A DNA stretch of 64,000 bases from Erwinia_E haradaeae_D (GTDB taxonomy: Bacteria; Pseudomonadota; Gammaproteobacteria; Enterobacterales; Enterobacteriaceae), in assembly GCF_900698935.1 (NCBI RefSeq), contig NZ_LR217715.1, positions 124,001 to 188,000 of the forward strand, written 5' to 3'. The position numbers were made by a program, and so were the translations under genes. Numbering within the stretch: position 1 is the stretch's first letter; the number at the start of each line of letters is the position of its first letter. Positions 18,013 through 27,862 of this stretch are shown one piece after another. Below the pieces are notes generated by a model. The model was not told the origin of the DNA. It saw only the letters and a list, made by a program, of their open reading frames with translations, and made no database searches.

Positions 18013-18621
18013 TTATAGTGAAGAATTGTGATACCAAGTATTTAATTGTTGTTGAAGTGTATCGACACCTAATTTTTTCTTTGCAGAAAACAGTTCAATT
18101 TTTATTTTGTCTGCGAAGAGATTAGTTGCTTTTCGTACTGTATTCAACTGTATTAAATTAGAACTATGGGATAATTTATCCGCTTTTGTAAGCAGAATGA
18201 ATATTTCAATTTTATTTTTTAGTGCTAACAGTATGATCTGACGATCTAGTGCCTGAAGTGGATGACGAATATCCATTAAAATTAATAATCCTCTTAGGGA
18301 GAGGCGATATTTGAGATAGCTGACAAGCAGGTCTTTACATTGTATCTTGATGCTGTGTGTTGTTGCTGAATAGCCATAACCAGGGAGGTCAGCTAATCGG
18401 TAACCTACAGATATTTGAAAGAGGTTTATAAATTTTGTACTACCTGGTGTTTTACTAGTTCTTGCAAGATTTTTTTGGTTTGTTAATGCGTTTAGTGCAC
18501 TAGATTTGCCAGAATTAGAGCGCCCAATAAAAGCAATTTCAACGCCAGTATCTTCTGGAAGATAGTGAATGTTCGGCGCACTAGTAATAAAATGTGTTAA
18601 GTTGTAATTCCATACAAACAT
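18013..18621 (-). CDS. engB: Ribosome biogenesis GTPase EngB (YihA/YsxC)
   Basis: EngB is an essential GTPase needed for late assembly of the large ribosomal subunit. The G motifs are complete: G1 GRSNSGKSSALNALTNQ, G2/G3 region TPGSTKFINLF and DLPGYGYS, G4 TKADKL and a G5-like SAKKK. It is 202 aa from the ATG at 18621 (E. coli YihA 210 aa, also starting a few residues before THF(V/I)xSAP). GGAAGA seven bases upstream supports this start; an upstream start at 18693 would add 24 hydrophobic residues with no counterpart. In E. coli the gene lies beside polA, of which nothing is visible here. Confidence 0.95.
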   Translation of the reverse strand: MFVWNYNLTHFITSAPNIHYLPEDTGVEIAFIGRSNSGKSSALNALTNQKNLARTSKTPGSTKFINLFQISVGYRLADLPGYGYSATTHSIKIQCKDLLVSYLKYRLSLRGLLILMDIRHPLQALDRQIILLALKNKIEIFILLTKADKLSHSSNLIQLNTVRKATNLFADKIKIELFSAKKKLGVDTLQQQLNTWYHNSSL

Positions 18622-19038
18622 AATATATCTTCCATATTGACATAAATATACAACTATTATATACCATGTTGAAGTATATAAAATAAATAACATTTAACAT
18701 GTTCCTAAAATGTAATTAAGTGGTTTATTGCGAGGATAAATTTTAATAGACAAGCGCTAGTGCTATGTAGACGTCCTTATACAACTTCATTTTATTACTC
18801 TGTATAAACTATGGATACAAAAGTCAAAGCACACAGTTCAGCTATATTGATCTTTGTATTTATGTTTGTCGTGAGATGTATTTCTGCGTACAATGATATG
18901 ATCTCTAATAAGTTAAAATACTCGAATATGTAGGATATTTTGTGATTGATAATCAAAATCTATATATAGAGGTAATAATACATATGATATCAATATATAT
19001 CTTTGATGTATACGTTATATCATATATAAGAGAAAAAT

Positions 19039-19112
19039 ATATATAGCTTATATAGCTTATATAGCTTATATAGCTTATATAGCTTATATAGCTTATATAG
19101 CTTATATAGCTT
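19039..19112. repeat. Tandem repeat of the 9-mer TTATATAGC
   Basis: Seven perfect copies of TTATATAGC (19048-19110) follow one imperfect copy, with no interruption. Each junction can fold as ATATA-GCT-TATAT. Perfect arrays of this kind grow by slippage and are uncommon in long-isolated endosymbiont genomes. It lies in the engB-ribB gap, far from both genes. Confidence 0.9.
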
Positions 19113-19467
19113 GCCTGATTTTTATTAAACCGTATTGCGTATTGCTAACACGATTCTTTGAGTGAATCTTAATGACATGACAGTATTAAGGACGATTGTT
19201 ATAAGGATGCATTCTTTAATCTATCATTTGTAATTGATAGTAGGGTATATTCATAAAAAAATACTGGATAGATGAATCTTTATAACTAACAGAGAACATG
19301 TCTTGTATCAATATTACTGTGTATCAATAGTTTACGTATCAGTGGTTAATCGTTTGTCAAAAGCATGTGAATCCTATTCATATCAGATAATAGCCTTGTA
19401 AGATATATCCATCTATACAGTCGATTTATGATAGATTTAGAATCTATTCTTTTGTGCTACAGACAGC

Positions 19468-19617
19468 ATGATTGGAGAAGGTGTGAAAAAATACTTTAGG
19501 TGTATGCCTACATCAGATTATATTGCGTCTCTATTAGCATTTGCTGCTGCCTGGAATAAAGAAGAGACGTGGTTGGCAACCCTGTATACGATTAGTCCGT
19601 TTTTAAGTCATGTCTAG
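19468..19617 (+). pseudogene. Short coding-like island, unidentified
   Basis: A 49-codon frame from ATG to TAG reads as plausible protein, including YIASLLAFAAAWNKEETW and LATLYTISPFLSHV, and is visibly richer in G and C than its surroundings. The frame is open back to 19441. I do not recognise the family. It may be the last trace of a decayed gene or a tiny real gene; there is no clear Shine-Dalgarno (only GGAGAAGG inside the frame). Confidence 0.25.
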
Positions 19618-20326
19618 AAAGAAGAATCGGTATTATTGTACCGCCAATAGTACGTATTTCTTTGTAGTTATTGAAAGCTTTATTGCAAAACTATATTTTA
19701 CTGGCTGCTGATAGAAAATATAGAAACTGTACTTATCTAACATATAGTAGATGGAAAGTTTCTCTGTAAGGCATTATTGGATACATATATGATTAGATGT
19801 AGCATCATAGTATGGATAGAGTCTAAAATAAACGTAAAAACGCCTCTTTTGCATTTTTTATATATTATGTTAGTGTGTTCCATTGTATAAATGACCACAC
19901 AGAGAGTTATTTTTCATGATTCATCAATATCTGATTGTACAGATTCTTATATGAATATGTTAAGTGTATGATACAAAAAGATAGCATTAAGAATAGTGTA
20001 TGTAGTCACACAGAAAGATGGTAAGGTACACTACGCGTAGTACACACTATGAATATATAAGACATTGCTCACATTAGCACAGGTGGTAAGATTTTAATAT
20101 AGCTGGTTTTTATATCAGCATCTTTTTGCTATTTTCAGATCTCAGTAACAACATAAAAAATAAGCATGTGTAGTATTAAGTTATGCGTGTCATGTGTCGT
20201 ATTATAGATGATCCATACAACGTACAAGAGACTGTCTTATACAATCAACACCATAATAAGGAAAATTTTCTACTTTTGTAATGCGTCTCTATGAGAGAGA
20301 TGTTATTTATACCCTAGCATTTTATA

Positions 20327-20980
20327 TTACTTGAAGTCTATCATGTGAGATGTGCGATATGTTACTAAATCTTGAATTGTCACTACTGGCATTTTATGTT
20401 TGCGGGAAAATAATATTATTTCTGGAGCACGTGCCATGGAGCCGTCATCATTAGTTAGCTCACATAATACCCCTGCTGGTTTACAACCTGCTAACGTAAC
20501 TAAATCAATGGTCGCTTCAGTATGTCCTACGCGAGTTAAAACCCCTCCCGCTTGAGCGCGTAAAGGAAACACATGTCCAGGACGATTAAGATCACTTGGT
20601 CTTGCATGATCAGCAATAGCAGTACGGATAGTGGTGAGACGATCAGAAGCAGAAACGCCGGTACTGACTCCTTTCACAGCTTCAATCGTCACAGTAAAAC
20701 CTGTGCCGTAAGCGCTAGTATTATGATGTACCATCATTGGTATCTCTAGTTGTTTGAGACGTGTCTCATTCAGACATAGACACACAATACCACTACCGTA
20801 ACGAATGCTCAGTGCCATTTGTGCTACAGTCATATTTTCTGCAGCAAAAACCATATCGCCTTCGTTTTCACGATTTTCATCATCTAACACCATAATTCCA
20901 TCCCCAGAACTTAAGGCATTAATAGCTCGAAGCACACGTTCTTCGGATGTTCCTAATTTGGAAAGCAGCGACTGATTCAT
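20327..20980 (-). CDS. ribB: 3,4-dihydroxy-2-butanone 4-phosphate synthase
   Basis: RibB converts ribulose 5-phosphate to dihydroxybutanone phosphate plus formate, the four-carbon building block of riboflavin. The 217 aa equal E. coli RibB. The acidic metal and substrate loop DDENRENEGDMVFAAE (about residues 33-48), SAYGTGFTVTIEA, RPGHVFPLRAQAGGVLTR and the HTEATIDLVTLAG block are all present, so activity looks intact. I chose the ATG at 20980 (MNQSLLSKLG, E. coli MNQTLLSSFG); a TTG nine bases earlier is less likely. Upstream lie what appear to be remains of the FMN riboswitch that controls E. coli ribB. Riboflavin supply is a common symbiont service, but other rib genes are not in this window. 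Confidence 0.97.
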   Translation of the reverse strand: MNQSLLSKLGTSEERVLRAINALSSGDGIMVLDDENRENEGDMVFAAENMTVAQMALSIRYGSGIVCLCLNETRLKQLEIPMMVHHNTSAYGTGFTVTIEAVKGVSTGVSASDRLTTIRTAIADHARPSDLNRPGHVFPLRAQAGGVLTRVGHTEATIDLVTLAGCKPAGVLCELTNDDGSMARAPEIILFSRKHKMPVVTIQDLVTYRTSHMIDFK

Positions 20981-21085
20981 GGTACACAAACCTTTATAAA
21001 TATTTGGATGACTAGAAGCGGGGGGTGTTTAGGAGCGTTACGTAAGAATCATTAATTATGTCGTGTTTTTCACTAAATTTATTTT

Positions 21086-21243
21086 TCTCCTATGTATATT
21101 TCATTACCGCTCCGAGATAATACCGGATCTACTGATTTGGTAGATATAATTGAAAATACTTACAGGTTGTAGCATACAAAAGGTTATCATTTTTCACAGT
21201 GTTTTTCTAAATTAATGTAATCTATCATAGCCTGGAATAAGTA
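21086..21243 (-). promoter_or_regulatory. Decayed FMN riboswitch (RFN element) upstream of ribB
   Basis: On the minus strand, about 105 bases before the ribB ATG, AGATCCGGTATTATCTCGGAG is followed by GCGGTAATG and then GGAGA. This parallels the 3' half of the enterobacterial RFN element (AGATCCGGTG, ATTCCGG, GCCGACGG, then GGGAGAGA). About 110 bases further upstream CTTATTCCAGGC recalls its 5' end (CTTATTCTCAGGGC). The central conserved arms (GGGGCGAAATTCCCC and the GGCGGTAAAT region) are not recognisable, so the aptamer probably cannot fold. The homology is read by eye, not by a covariance search. Confidence 0.5.
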
Positions 21244-22011
21244 ATAGGGCAATTTATAAAATATACTATTAACCAGTTATATGGATTATGCTTAAGTGAA
21301 GAGATTGCTGTTGTTATATATTTTCTATAGTCTATGCTAATTATATGCATCGTTGATTATGTAATTTTTGTTTTTGATGGTGTATATTTGTTATGCAGTT
21401 CTGTAATAGATATAAAGTATGAAGCGATAAGTATAATATAATCAATAGATTGACCTTGTTTTTCCAAAGAGTTGAATACAGTTCTTAAGTATACTTTCAT
21501 GATTATGAACGATATGTATCCTGGCATTTTTATGAGTGATGACGTAGCATAGAAACTAAAATTTCTAATATATATGTTGTGCAGAAAGAAGTATAAAAGT
21601 GCACTGCAATACATACAATTATGAAACATCATTGGGTTAAAGATTTGAAGATATGTGAGTGATGTTTTTGCTGACATAAGAATTATAGACATCTGTATAT
21701 GTCATGCCCTTGCATGATAAGTGTTCGTAAGAGTATCTATGATTTTTTATTTTAGCATTGTATAATGACTATGAAATTATATAGGTCATCTTTAGAGGAT
21801 AAAATTAGATATAATTAAAAAGATTCGATTATCATAGACAAGTCACTATAGTGTGAATTCATATGTATTTGTTATTATTTGATTAGTAAGTATGCTTTTT
21901 GTACACTATTGTGTAGTGTGGTGTGTATGAAAATAATATGCTAAAGGTAGCTTGCTTTACAAAAGGAATAAAGATGTTTATAATGCTCTAAATATATTAA
22001 AGTATGGACAT
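21244..22011. other. Gene-free gap ribB leader to tRNA-Ser
   Basis: This is about 770 bases with no supported gene. A 111-codon minus-strand open frame (21357-21692) begins outside any recognisable context and has low-complexity, AT-driven composition; I do not call it. Confidence 0.45.
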
Positions 22012-22096
22012 GGAGGAGTGGCCGAGTGGCTGAAGGCACCGGTCTTGAAAACCGGCGACGGGAAACCGTTCCAGAGTTCGAATCTCTGCTCCTCCG
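22012..22096 (+). tRNA. serT: tRNA-Ser (anticodon UGA)
   Basis: This is a class II tRNA of 85 bases without CCA. The acceptor stem GGAGGAG pairs with CTCCTCC, the D arm is GGCCGAGTGGCTGAAGGC, and the anticodon arm CCGGTCTTGAAAACCGG has TGA at the wobble-to-third positions. The long variable arm is GACGGGAAACCGTTC, and the T arm CAGAGTTCGAATCTCTG is perfect. It closely resembles E. coli serT. The discriminator G is followed by TCA, where E. coli encodes CCA, so the 3' end must be repaired by CCA-adding enzyme. It stands alone in the plus orientation. Confidence 0.97.
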
Positions 22097-22759
22097 TCAG
22101 TCAGTCTTTATACATCGTTTTATATTTTTGAACTTTCACGATAATGATTGCAACGCTAGTATTTTTGTGTTGTGCGGTATCAGGATTGGAAGCACAGTAC
22201 ATCAATTGATATGAATGATGCATACGCAGATTATGTAAAATTTATATCAGCGCATTCTGATTGTGAAGATATAGATTATATGTATATGCATAATGCCAAG
22301 TGTATTTTTAGTGCATCAATCTAATATAAAAAATTTTTTATATAATAAAGTACATATTTAAAATCGGTTAACTTAATTAATTTACATGTTTGTCTGTGAG
22401 TTGAGTATTTATAGATTAGATATAATCTATAACGTTTGTGATAGTATATATGGATAGTAGGATATATCCTACCATGTAGAAACTTTTTTATTATAACTAT
22501 TTAGTATATAAAAATCTATTTTTAAAAAACGAAGATCCTTATAGACATAGTGGTTTTTTGTATTATATTAATAAACTTATGTATAATAGAATGTGCATTC
22601 TATGCAAGGCCATTATTCATGATATGTTATGATTAAGAGAAATATCTGATGTTTGGCATGTATTCCAGAATACGTGACCAATAAAGTGAATATTTTTGAA
22701 TATTAAGTACTATGATATTTAATTGGTAATGATTTTATTGACTGGATATTCGTAAATCT
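22097..22759. other. Gene-free gap tRNA-Ser to def
   Basis: This is 663 bases of AT-rich DNA. It contains the perfect palindrome GTAGGATATATCCTAC (22457-22472). No gene is supported. In E. coli dprA/smf precedes def; no trace is visible. Confidence 0.5.
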
Positions 22760-23266
22760 ATGTCTGTTTTAAATGTGTTGAATTTTCCTGACGAGCGATT
22801 GCGTGTCATCGCAAAACCTGTACAAAAAATAGCTGGAGATGTTCAGAATATTATCAATAATATGCTGGAAACTATGTATGCTAAAGAAGGTATTGGATTA
22901 GCCGCTACGCAGGTGAATATTCACCAACGCATCATTGTAATTGATGTTTCTGCAAATTGCGATAGTAGTTTGGTATTAATTAACCCGCAGATTCTCCATC
23001 AGAGTGATCAGATAGTAACCGAAGAGGGGTGTTTATCTATCCCTCAACAACGTGCTTTAGTTTATCGTTCTAATAAAGTTCAAATAAGTGCATTAGATCG
23101 CTATGGCTGCAATTTTCAATTAGAGGCATGTGGACTTTTGGCTATTTGTATTCAGCATGAGATGGATCATCTTATTGGTAAATTATTTATCGACTATCTT
23201 TCTTCTATAAAACGTCAGCGGATTCGTCAGAAATTAGTAAAACTATATCGTAAAAATAATCTCTAG
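22760..23266 (+). CDS. def: Peptide deformylase
   Basis: Peptide deformylase removes the formyl group from nascent proteins, using an iron(II) centre. The 168 aa match E. coli Def (169 aa). All three family motifs are intact: motif 1 GIGLAATQ (about residues 44-51), motif 2 EEGCLSIP with the metal-binding Cys (about 89-96), and motif 3 QHEMDHL with the HExxH metal ligands and catalytic Glu. It is followed after 29 bases by fmt, preserving the universal def-fmt pair in which the two opposite reactions on formyl-Met are co-transcribed. Confidence 0.97.
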   Translation: MSVLNVLNFPDERLRVIAKPVQKIAGDVQNIINNMLETMYAKEGIGLAATQVNIHQRIIVIDVSANCDSSLVLINPQILHQSDQIVTEEGCLSIPQQRALVYRSNKVQISALDRYGCNFQLEACGLLAICIQHEMDHLIGKLFIDYLSSIKRQRIRQKLVKLYRKNNL

Positions 23267-23295
23267 TAACTAAATGCATATAGAGGTAAAAATAT

Positions 23296-24246
23296 TTGTC
23301 GCATGTATTAAAAATTATTTTTGCGGGTACTTCTTATTTTGCACAGTGTCATCTTAATGCACTGCTATCTTCTAGTCATAAAGTAGTATCTGTTTTGACA
23401 AAGCCGGATAAACCATATGGCAGAGGTCAAAAATACACTCCAAGTCCGGTAAAGACATTAGCCATAGAATATCAGATCCCAATATTACAACCAGAATCGT
23501 TAAATGTTCCAGTGTATCAGGATTCCGTGGCTGCATTTGATGCTGACATTATAGTGGTTGTGTCTTACGGCCTTATCCTGCCTCAGGCAATTTTAGACAT
23601 CCCCCCCCGTGGTTGCATTAATGTACACGCTTCGCTTTTACCTCGCTGGAGAGGGGCTGCACCTATTCAGCGAGCTATATTGGCTGGTGATAGAGAAACT
23701 GGAGTAACTATTATGCAGATGGATGCTGGTTTGGATACAGGATGCATTTTGCATACACTGCCATGTCCAATTTCACCTACTGACACTAGCGCTACATTGT
23801 ATTCTCGATTATCTCATTTAGGATCAGTTGGTTTATTGACAACACTAACGAAATTAGCAACATATCAATGTTCTCAACGTATACAAGATAACAACAAAGT
23901 AACATATGCAGAGAAACTGCGTAAATTAGAAGCTCGATTAAATTGGTCGTTGTCTGCTCTTCAGCTAGAAAGGTGTATTCGTGCTTTTAATCCCTGGCCT
24001 GCAAGTTATTTTATGCTGGATTCTCAACATATTAAGGTATGGAGAGCTTCTGTATTACCCGCTTTGGTTACTGGAAAAGTGCCTGGAGAGATTGTAAAGA
24101 CAACGCATGATGGTATTCAAATGTGTACTGCAGATGGTATCTTAAATATTGAAGAACTACAACCGGCCGGAAAGAAACCAATGACAGCACAAGAATTTTT
24201 GAATTCTCGTTATAAATTATTTATTCCAGGTCGTGTTCTTGCCTAA
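23296..24246 (+). CDS. fmt: Methionyl-tRNA formyltransferase
   Basis: This enzyme formylates initiator Met-tRNA using 10-formyltetrahydrofolate, which allows efficient translation initiation. The 316 aa compare with 315 in E. coli. The catalytic Asn-His-Asp set is present: NVHASLLPRWRGAAPIQRA (Asn and His) and MQMDAGLDTG (Asp). The C-terminal tRNA-binding domain has LERCIRAFNPWPASYF and ends LQPAGKKPMTAQEFLNSR. It starts at a TTG at 23296 behind AGAGGTAA; no in-frame ATG is near. The next E. coli genes, rsmB and trkA, are absent. Confidence 0.96.
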   Translation: MSHVLKIIFAGTSYFAQCHLNALLSSSHKVVSVLTKPDKPYGRGQKYTPSPVKTLAIEYQIPILQPESLNVPVYQDSVAAFDADIIVVVSYGLILPQAILDIPPRGCINVHASLLPRWRGAAPIQRAILAGDRETGVTIMQMDAGLDTGCILHTLPCPISPTDTSATLYSRLSHLGSVGLLTTLTKLATYQCSQRIQDNNKVTYAEKLRKLEARLNWSLSALQLERCIRAFNPWPASYFMLDSQHIKVWRASVLPALVTGKVPGEIVKTTHDGIQMCTADGILNIEELQPAGKKPMTAQEFLNSRYKLFIPGRVLA

Positions 24247-25014
24247 TAGAGATTATGGTGCATTTCCATATTGTTGGTATTTCACTACATGTTTTCTGGT
24301 ATATTCTTCTAATATTGAATATATAATAACTAGTCTGACAAACATATACAGCATATATATAATTACTATTTTTGAGACGTCACTCTCAATAGCAAAACTA
24401 TGTTTTATACGCAGAACAGCGTAAATTTTTTAGCGTACATTACGTGTCATTGCATGAGATAGCATCTCTTTATGAGATTAGGTGTGGAATAATATAGTAG
24501 TTTTTGATAGTTATTTTAATAGTCATTTTGGTATTATGGTGAATAGTTCTACTAGAACAGTGCATGTCAGTAGTATAGATGCATGCATAGGTTATGGTGA
24601 ATTTATCATCTATACCACATCATATGTAGTAGTATATGCCCTGTAGGTAGATGGTGTCGTAAGATCATACAGAGGTAGTATGTGTACTGATTACACCATA
24701 AGAATTCTAAGAGATACTCAGTGGTTACTGAACCGCGGTTCCTGTATATTTCTTACGTAGTATTTTTTTAGATGGACATATTTTTGATGATAGTAGATGA
24801 CATCAGAGAGATTTTTCATTAGGTGATAAAGAAAAAATAAAAAGTATTCATCTTCAGCATCATCCGTGTGTTTGGGCATACTCATAAACTTTAATCAAAA
24901 AATTGATGTATCATGGGACACATTTTTTATTTTTAATACTAAGATGCTCGATCTCATGTCAAGACATTTCAAACAAAGTAACAGCACCATTGTACTTGCA
25001 TAAAGTTAAAGCTT
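24247..25014. other. Gene-free gap between convergent fmt and lysP
   Basis: This is 768 bases. The only structured element seen is GAACCGCGGTTC (24730-24741), a perfect 12-base palindrome notably richer in G and C than its surroundings. No terminator T-tract follows it. No rsmB remnant is recognisable. Confidence 0.5.
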
Positions 25015-26469
25015 TCATTTTTTTAAAGTTGGAAATCGCATTTCGCTGTATTTGACAAAGCGACTTTTATTTTTTATTTTAAATACAAGCCAAATGCATA
25101 GGAATATAGGAATACCAATATAAGTTGCAGTCACGTCACACCAATTAAGATGATCGAGATAAAAGGCTTGGTAATTTTGTCCTAAGGTGATGATCACACA
25201 AAGAGTGAAGGCAAAGATGGGGCCGACTGGAAAAAAAGTAGAGTGATATGGTAGTGTATTTAGGTGAAAACCTTGCGCTATATATCCTTTGCGAAAACGG
25301 TAATGGCTGACAGCAATGCCAAGCCAGGCAATAAATCCTGTTACTCCTGATGCGTTTAATAACCATAGATAGACGCTTTTGTTGTTAAATAAAAAAGTAA
25401 GAAAACACAGTCCCGCTACTAGAGTTGTGGCATATAGCGCAGTATGAGGTATGCCTCTGTGAGATACTCTTGTAAAGATACGAGGTGCTTTACCATCACT
25501 TGCGAGAGCATATAGCATCCGTGTAGCGGCATAGACACCGGAATTTCCTGACGATAAAACTGCGGTTAGGATCACCATATTCATGATGGTAGCTGCGGAT
25601 GCTAGACCTGCGTGTTGAAACACTAATGTAAATGGACTGATACTAATATCTTGGATATTATTTTTTAAAAGATTTTGGTCAGTATATGGAATAAGCATAC
25701 TAATAACTATAATAGAAAGTACATAAAATAATAAAATTCGCCAAAATATTTGGCGAATCGCACGTGGAATGTTTTTTTGGGGATCTATAGATTCACCAGC
25801 AGTAACACCAATAAGTTCCGTGCCTTGAAATGAAAAACCAGCCATCATTGCAACGCGAATAATCGCAGGCAGGCCACCTGGAAAAGGCGCATCATCAATA
25901 GTCCAATTATACCATATTGAGTTTCCAGAATTATGACTAATATTAAAAATTAGAAAAGTACCAATAATCACAAAAATGATAATGGTCGATATTTTTACTA
26001 ATGAGAACCAATACTCCGCTTCACTAAAACCTTTAACTGATATGTTGTTGAATAGGAAGATTAACCCCAAAAAGAGTGCGCTCCATATCCATCCAGGAGT
26101 ACCTGGAAACCACCAACCCATAATTATCTGAGCTGCAACGAGATCGACCGCTATAGTTATTGCCCAGTTATACCAATAATTCCATCCTAATGCAAAACCA
26201 AATCCTTCGTCAACATATTTAGACCCATATACAGCAAATGAACCGGAAACTGGCATAAAAGCAGCCAGCTCACCTAAACTGGTCATCAGAAAATAGACCA
26301 TTACACCAATTAAGATGTAAGAGAGTAACGCCCCTCCTGGTCCAGCTTGAGCGATTGTAGCACCAGAGGCGACAAAAAGACCAGTTCCTATAGATCCACT
26401 AAGAGCTATCATCATTAAATGACGAGTTTTCAATGCTCTTTTTAAACTAGTGTGTTGTTTTTTTTTCAT
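25015..26469 (-). CDS. lysP: Lysine-specific permease LysP
   Basis: LysP is a proton-driven lysine importer of the amino acid/polyamine/organocation family with 12 membrane helices; in E. coli it also senses lysine for CadC. The 484 aa follow E. coli LysP (489 aa) closely: GSIGTGLFVASGATIAQAGPGG in helix 1, MTSLGELAAFMPVSGSFAVYG, GWNYWYNWAITIAVDLVAAQ, GFSFQGTELIGVTAGES, and the C-terminal SEMRFPTLKK. The first dozen residues are replaced by a lysine-rich leader. It lies alone between long gaps, so it is kept on its own merit. It suggests the bacterium takes up lysine instead of, or as well as, making it. Confidence 0.95.
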   Translation of the reverse strand: MKKKQHTSLKRALKTRHLMMIALSGSIGTGLFVASGATIAQAGPGGALLSYILIGVMVYFLMTSLGELAAFMPVSGSFAVYGSKYVDEGFGFALGWNYWYNWAITIAVDLVAAQIIMGWWFPGTPGWIWSALFLGLIFLFNNISVKGFSEAEYWFSLVKISTIIIFVIIGTFLIFNISHNSGNSIWYNWTIDDAPFPGGLPAIIRVAMMAGFSFQGTELIGVTAGESIDPQKNIPRAIRQIFWRILLFYVLSIIVISMLIPYTDQNLLKNNIQDISISPFTLVFQHAGLASAATIMNMVILTAVLSSGNSGVYAATRMLYALASDGKAPRIFTRVSHRGIPHTALYATTLVAGLCFLTFLFNNKSVYLWLLNASGVTGFIAWLGIAVSHYRFRKGYIAQGFHLNTLPYHSTFFPVGPIFAFTLCVIITLGQNYQAFYLDHLNWCDVTATYIGIPIFLCIWLVFKIKNKSRFVKYSEMRFPTLKK

Positions 26470-27799
26470 ATCATCATGTATATAGATCAGTTAAGATTTT
26501 GCAAAAGAAATAAAAATGATAATAATTTATCATTAGTAATGTTATAATAATAGTATTTGATACATTGGATTAATCATACATTATATTGATCAATCATATT
26601 TTATAATTTAGAATGATCGATTGTTATCATATTTATGATCTATGTAGTATCCAAGATTTTAGTTCTTAAAAGTGTTGTAGTGTAGTTGCTATATCTATAT
26701 CAGCATTGAATATAATTCTGTATTCTCCGTTGTTAGTTACGATCACTCCATGCTGGCTATAGCCAAAGGACAGGTGTATCAAGATCGCGTGTCTCTTATT
26801 ACTACAAGATATATATATTTGTAGCACGTGTATTTCATACCACTCGGTGTCTTCATTTACATGGAGGCGATTCATAAACATGATGTGTTTTGAAGCGTCA
26901 GTAATATTGTATCTTAGTATGATCTTGGTAAGAGTACTTAGATATTACATAAGTATTTTTTAAGAGCAAGACATTGTTATAGAAATAATGTTTTTTATAT
27001 AGAATGATTTTTCTGTGCGGCATCTAGTTGAAAACTTATTATTTGTAGAGGGTCTAATCTCGATTCTTATTAATAGCACGTATAATATGAGTGAATGGAT
27101 AATTGACTCTGCTTAATTTATGGCGTTTTTTACGAATTCTTGTGTTCAGTTTAGGTAACCGAAGATTTTATAAGCTATGAATTTAGAAAAAGTATGACAT
27201 AGTCATGTGCCAGCATCATATCATTATTATTTTCTGGTGCGGTAGTAGGTGGTCGCTGTGTTGAGATATGAGGATTTCATGATAAAAATATATTAATGAT
27301 CATAGTGATTTAATGTGGACCTTCTATTTATTGTAAGGATACTCTTATATTTTTTTAATGCTATGCATGCAGTCCTGCGTTTTGTAATAGGATTAGGCGG
27401 TTTGAGTGACCTTTTTAATACACATTTTAAATTAGTGTGTCAGTGATTATGGAATATGATAAACATATTATATAAGTCTCTTTTTTTGCTAATTCTCTCT
27501 TATAAATAACCTTCTGGGATTTGATAGTAGTGATAAAGGTATATTTTTATAGTATAATGTTGAATACATATCTGTGTATAATATGTGTTTGCACAAACTT
27601 ATCCAGTGTAAAGATAGCATATTTTTAAGCATATAAAATAAGACTTTATGCTTAGGATTGCGTGTCGTTTTATGCGATATCACAACAGCCTGTGCTCTTT
27701 TTCAATGAAGCGGCTGTACTTTTTGAAGTCTAGGCGGTAATTACTATTAGCGCGATGATGATGTTATCAGAAAAATATTTATAACTTACGCTGAATGAG
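26470..27799. other. 1.3-kb gene-free region lysP-porin
   Basis: This is mostly AT-rich and featureless. A 71-codon minus-strand frame (26666-26881), including LSFGYSQHGVIVTNNGEY, has somewhat protein-like composition, but I know no match and see no convincing ribosome site. I leave it uncalled. Confidence 0.45.
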
Positions 27800-27819
27800 C
27801 ACGGGGCTCTTACCCCGTG
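27800..27819 (-). terminator. GC-rich hairpin downstream of the porin gene
   Basis: CACGGGG and CCCCGTG form a perfect 7-bp stem around a 6-base loop, 43 bases after the porin stop. It is the most GC-rich hairpin near any gene end in the window, and its place fits a transcript end or an RNA-stabilising stem. On the minus strand the following bases (CTCATTCAGCG) are not a T tract, so termination without Rho is uncertain. Confidence 0.5.
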
Positions 27820-27862
27820 TATGTAGATAATTTATATAAACTATTGTGTGATATAACAGTCA

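Larger units (their letters stand above)
18622..20326. other. 1.7-kb gene-free region with tandem repeat and a coding-like island
   Basis: It holds a 9-bp tandem repeat (19039-19112) and a short stretch around 19441-19617 with less AT-rich, protein-like composition (listed separately). The rest is AT-rich with no supported feature. Confidence 0.5.

Noticed and set aside
21357..21692. 111-codon open frame on the minus strand between ribB and tRNA-Ser
   Set aside because: Composition is driven by AT-rich DNA (Ile, Tyr, Phe, Ser), there is no family resemblance or clear ribosome site, and the frame lies in an eroded gap.
26666..26881. 71-codon minus-strand frame with fairly protein-like composition (GYSQHGVIVTNNGEY)
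   Set aside because: No recognisable family, no Shine-Dalgarno, and no conserved neighbours; a homology search could revive it.
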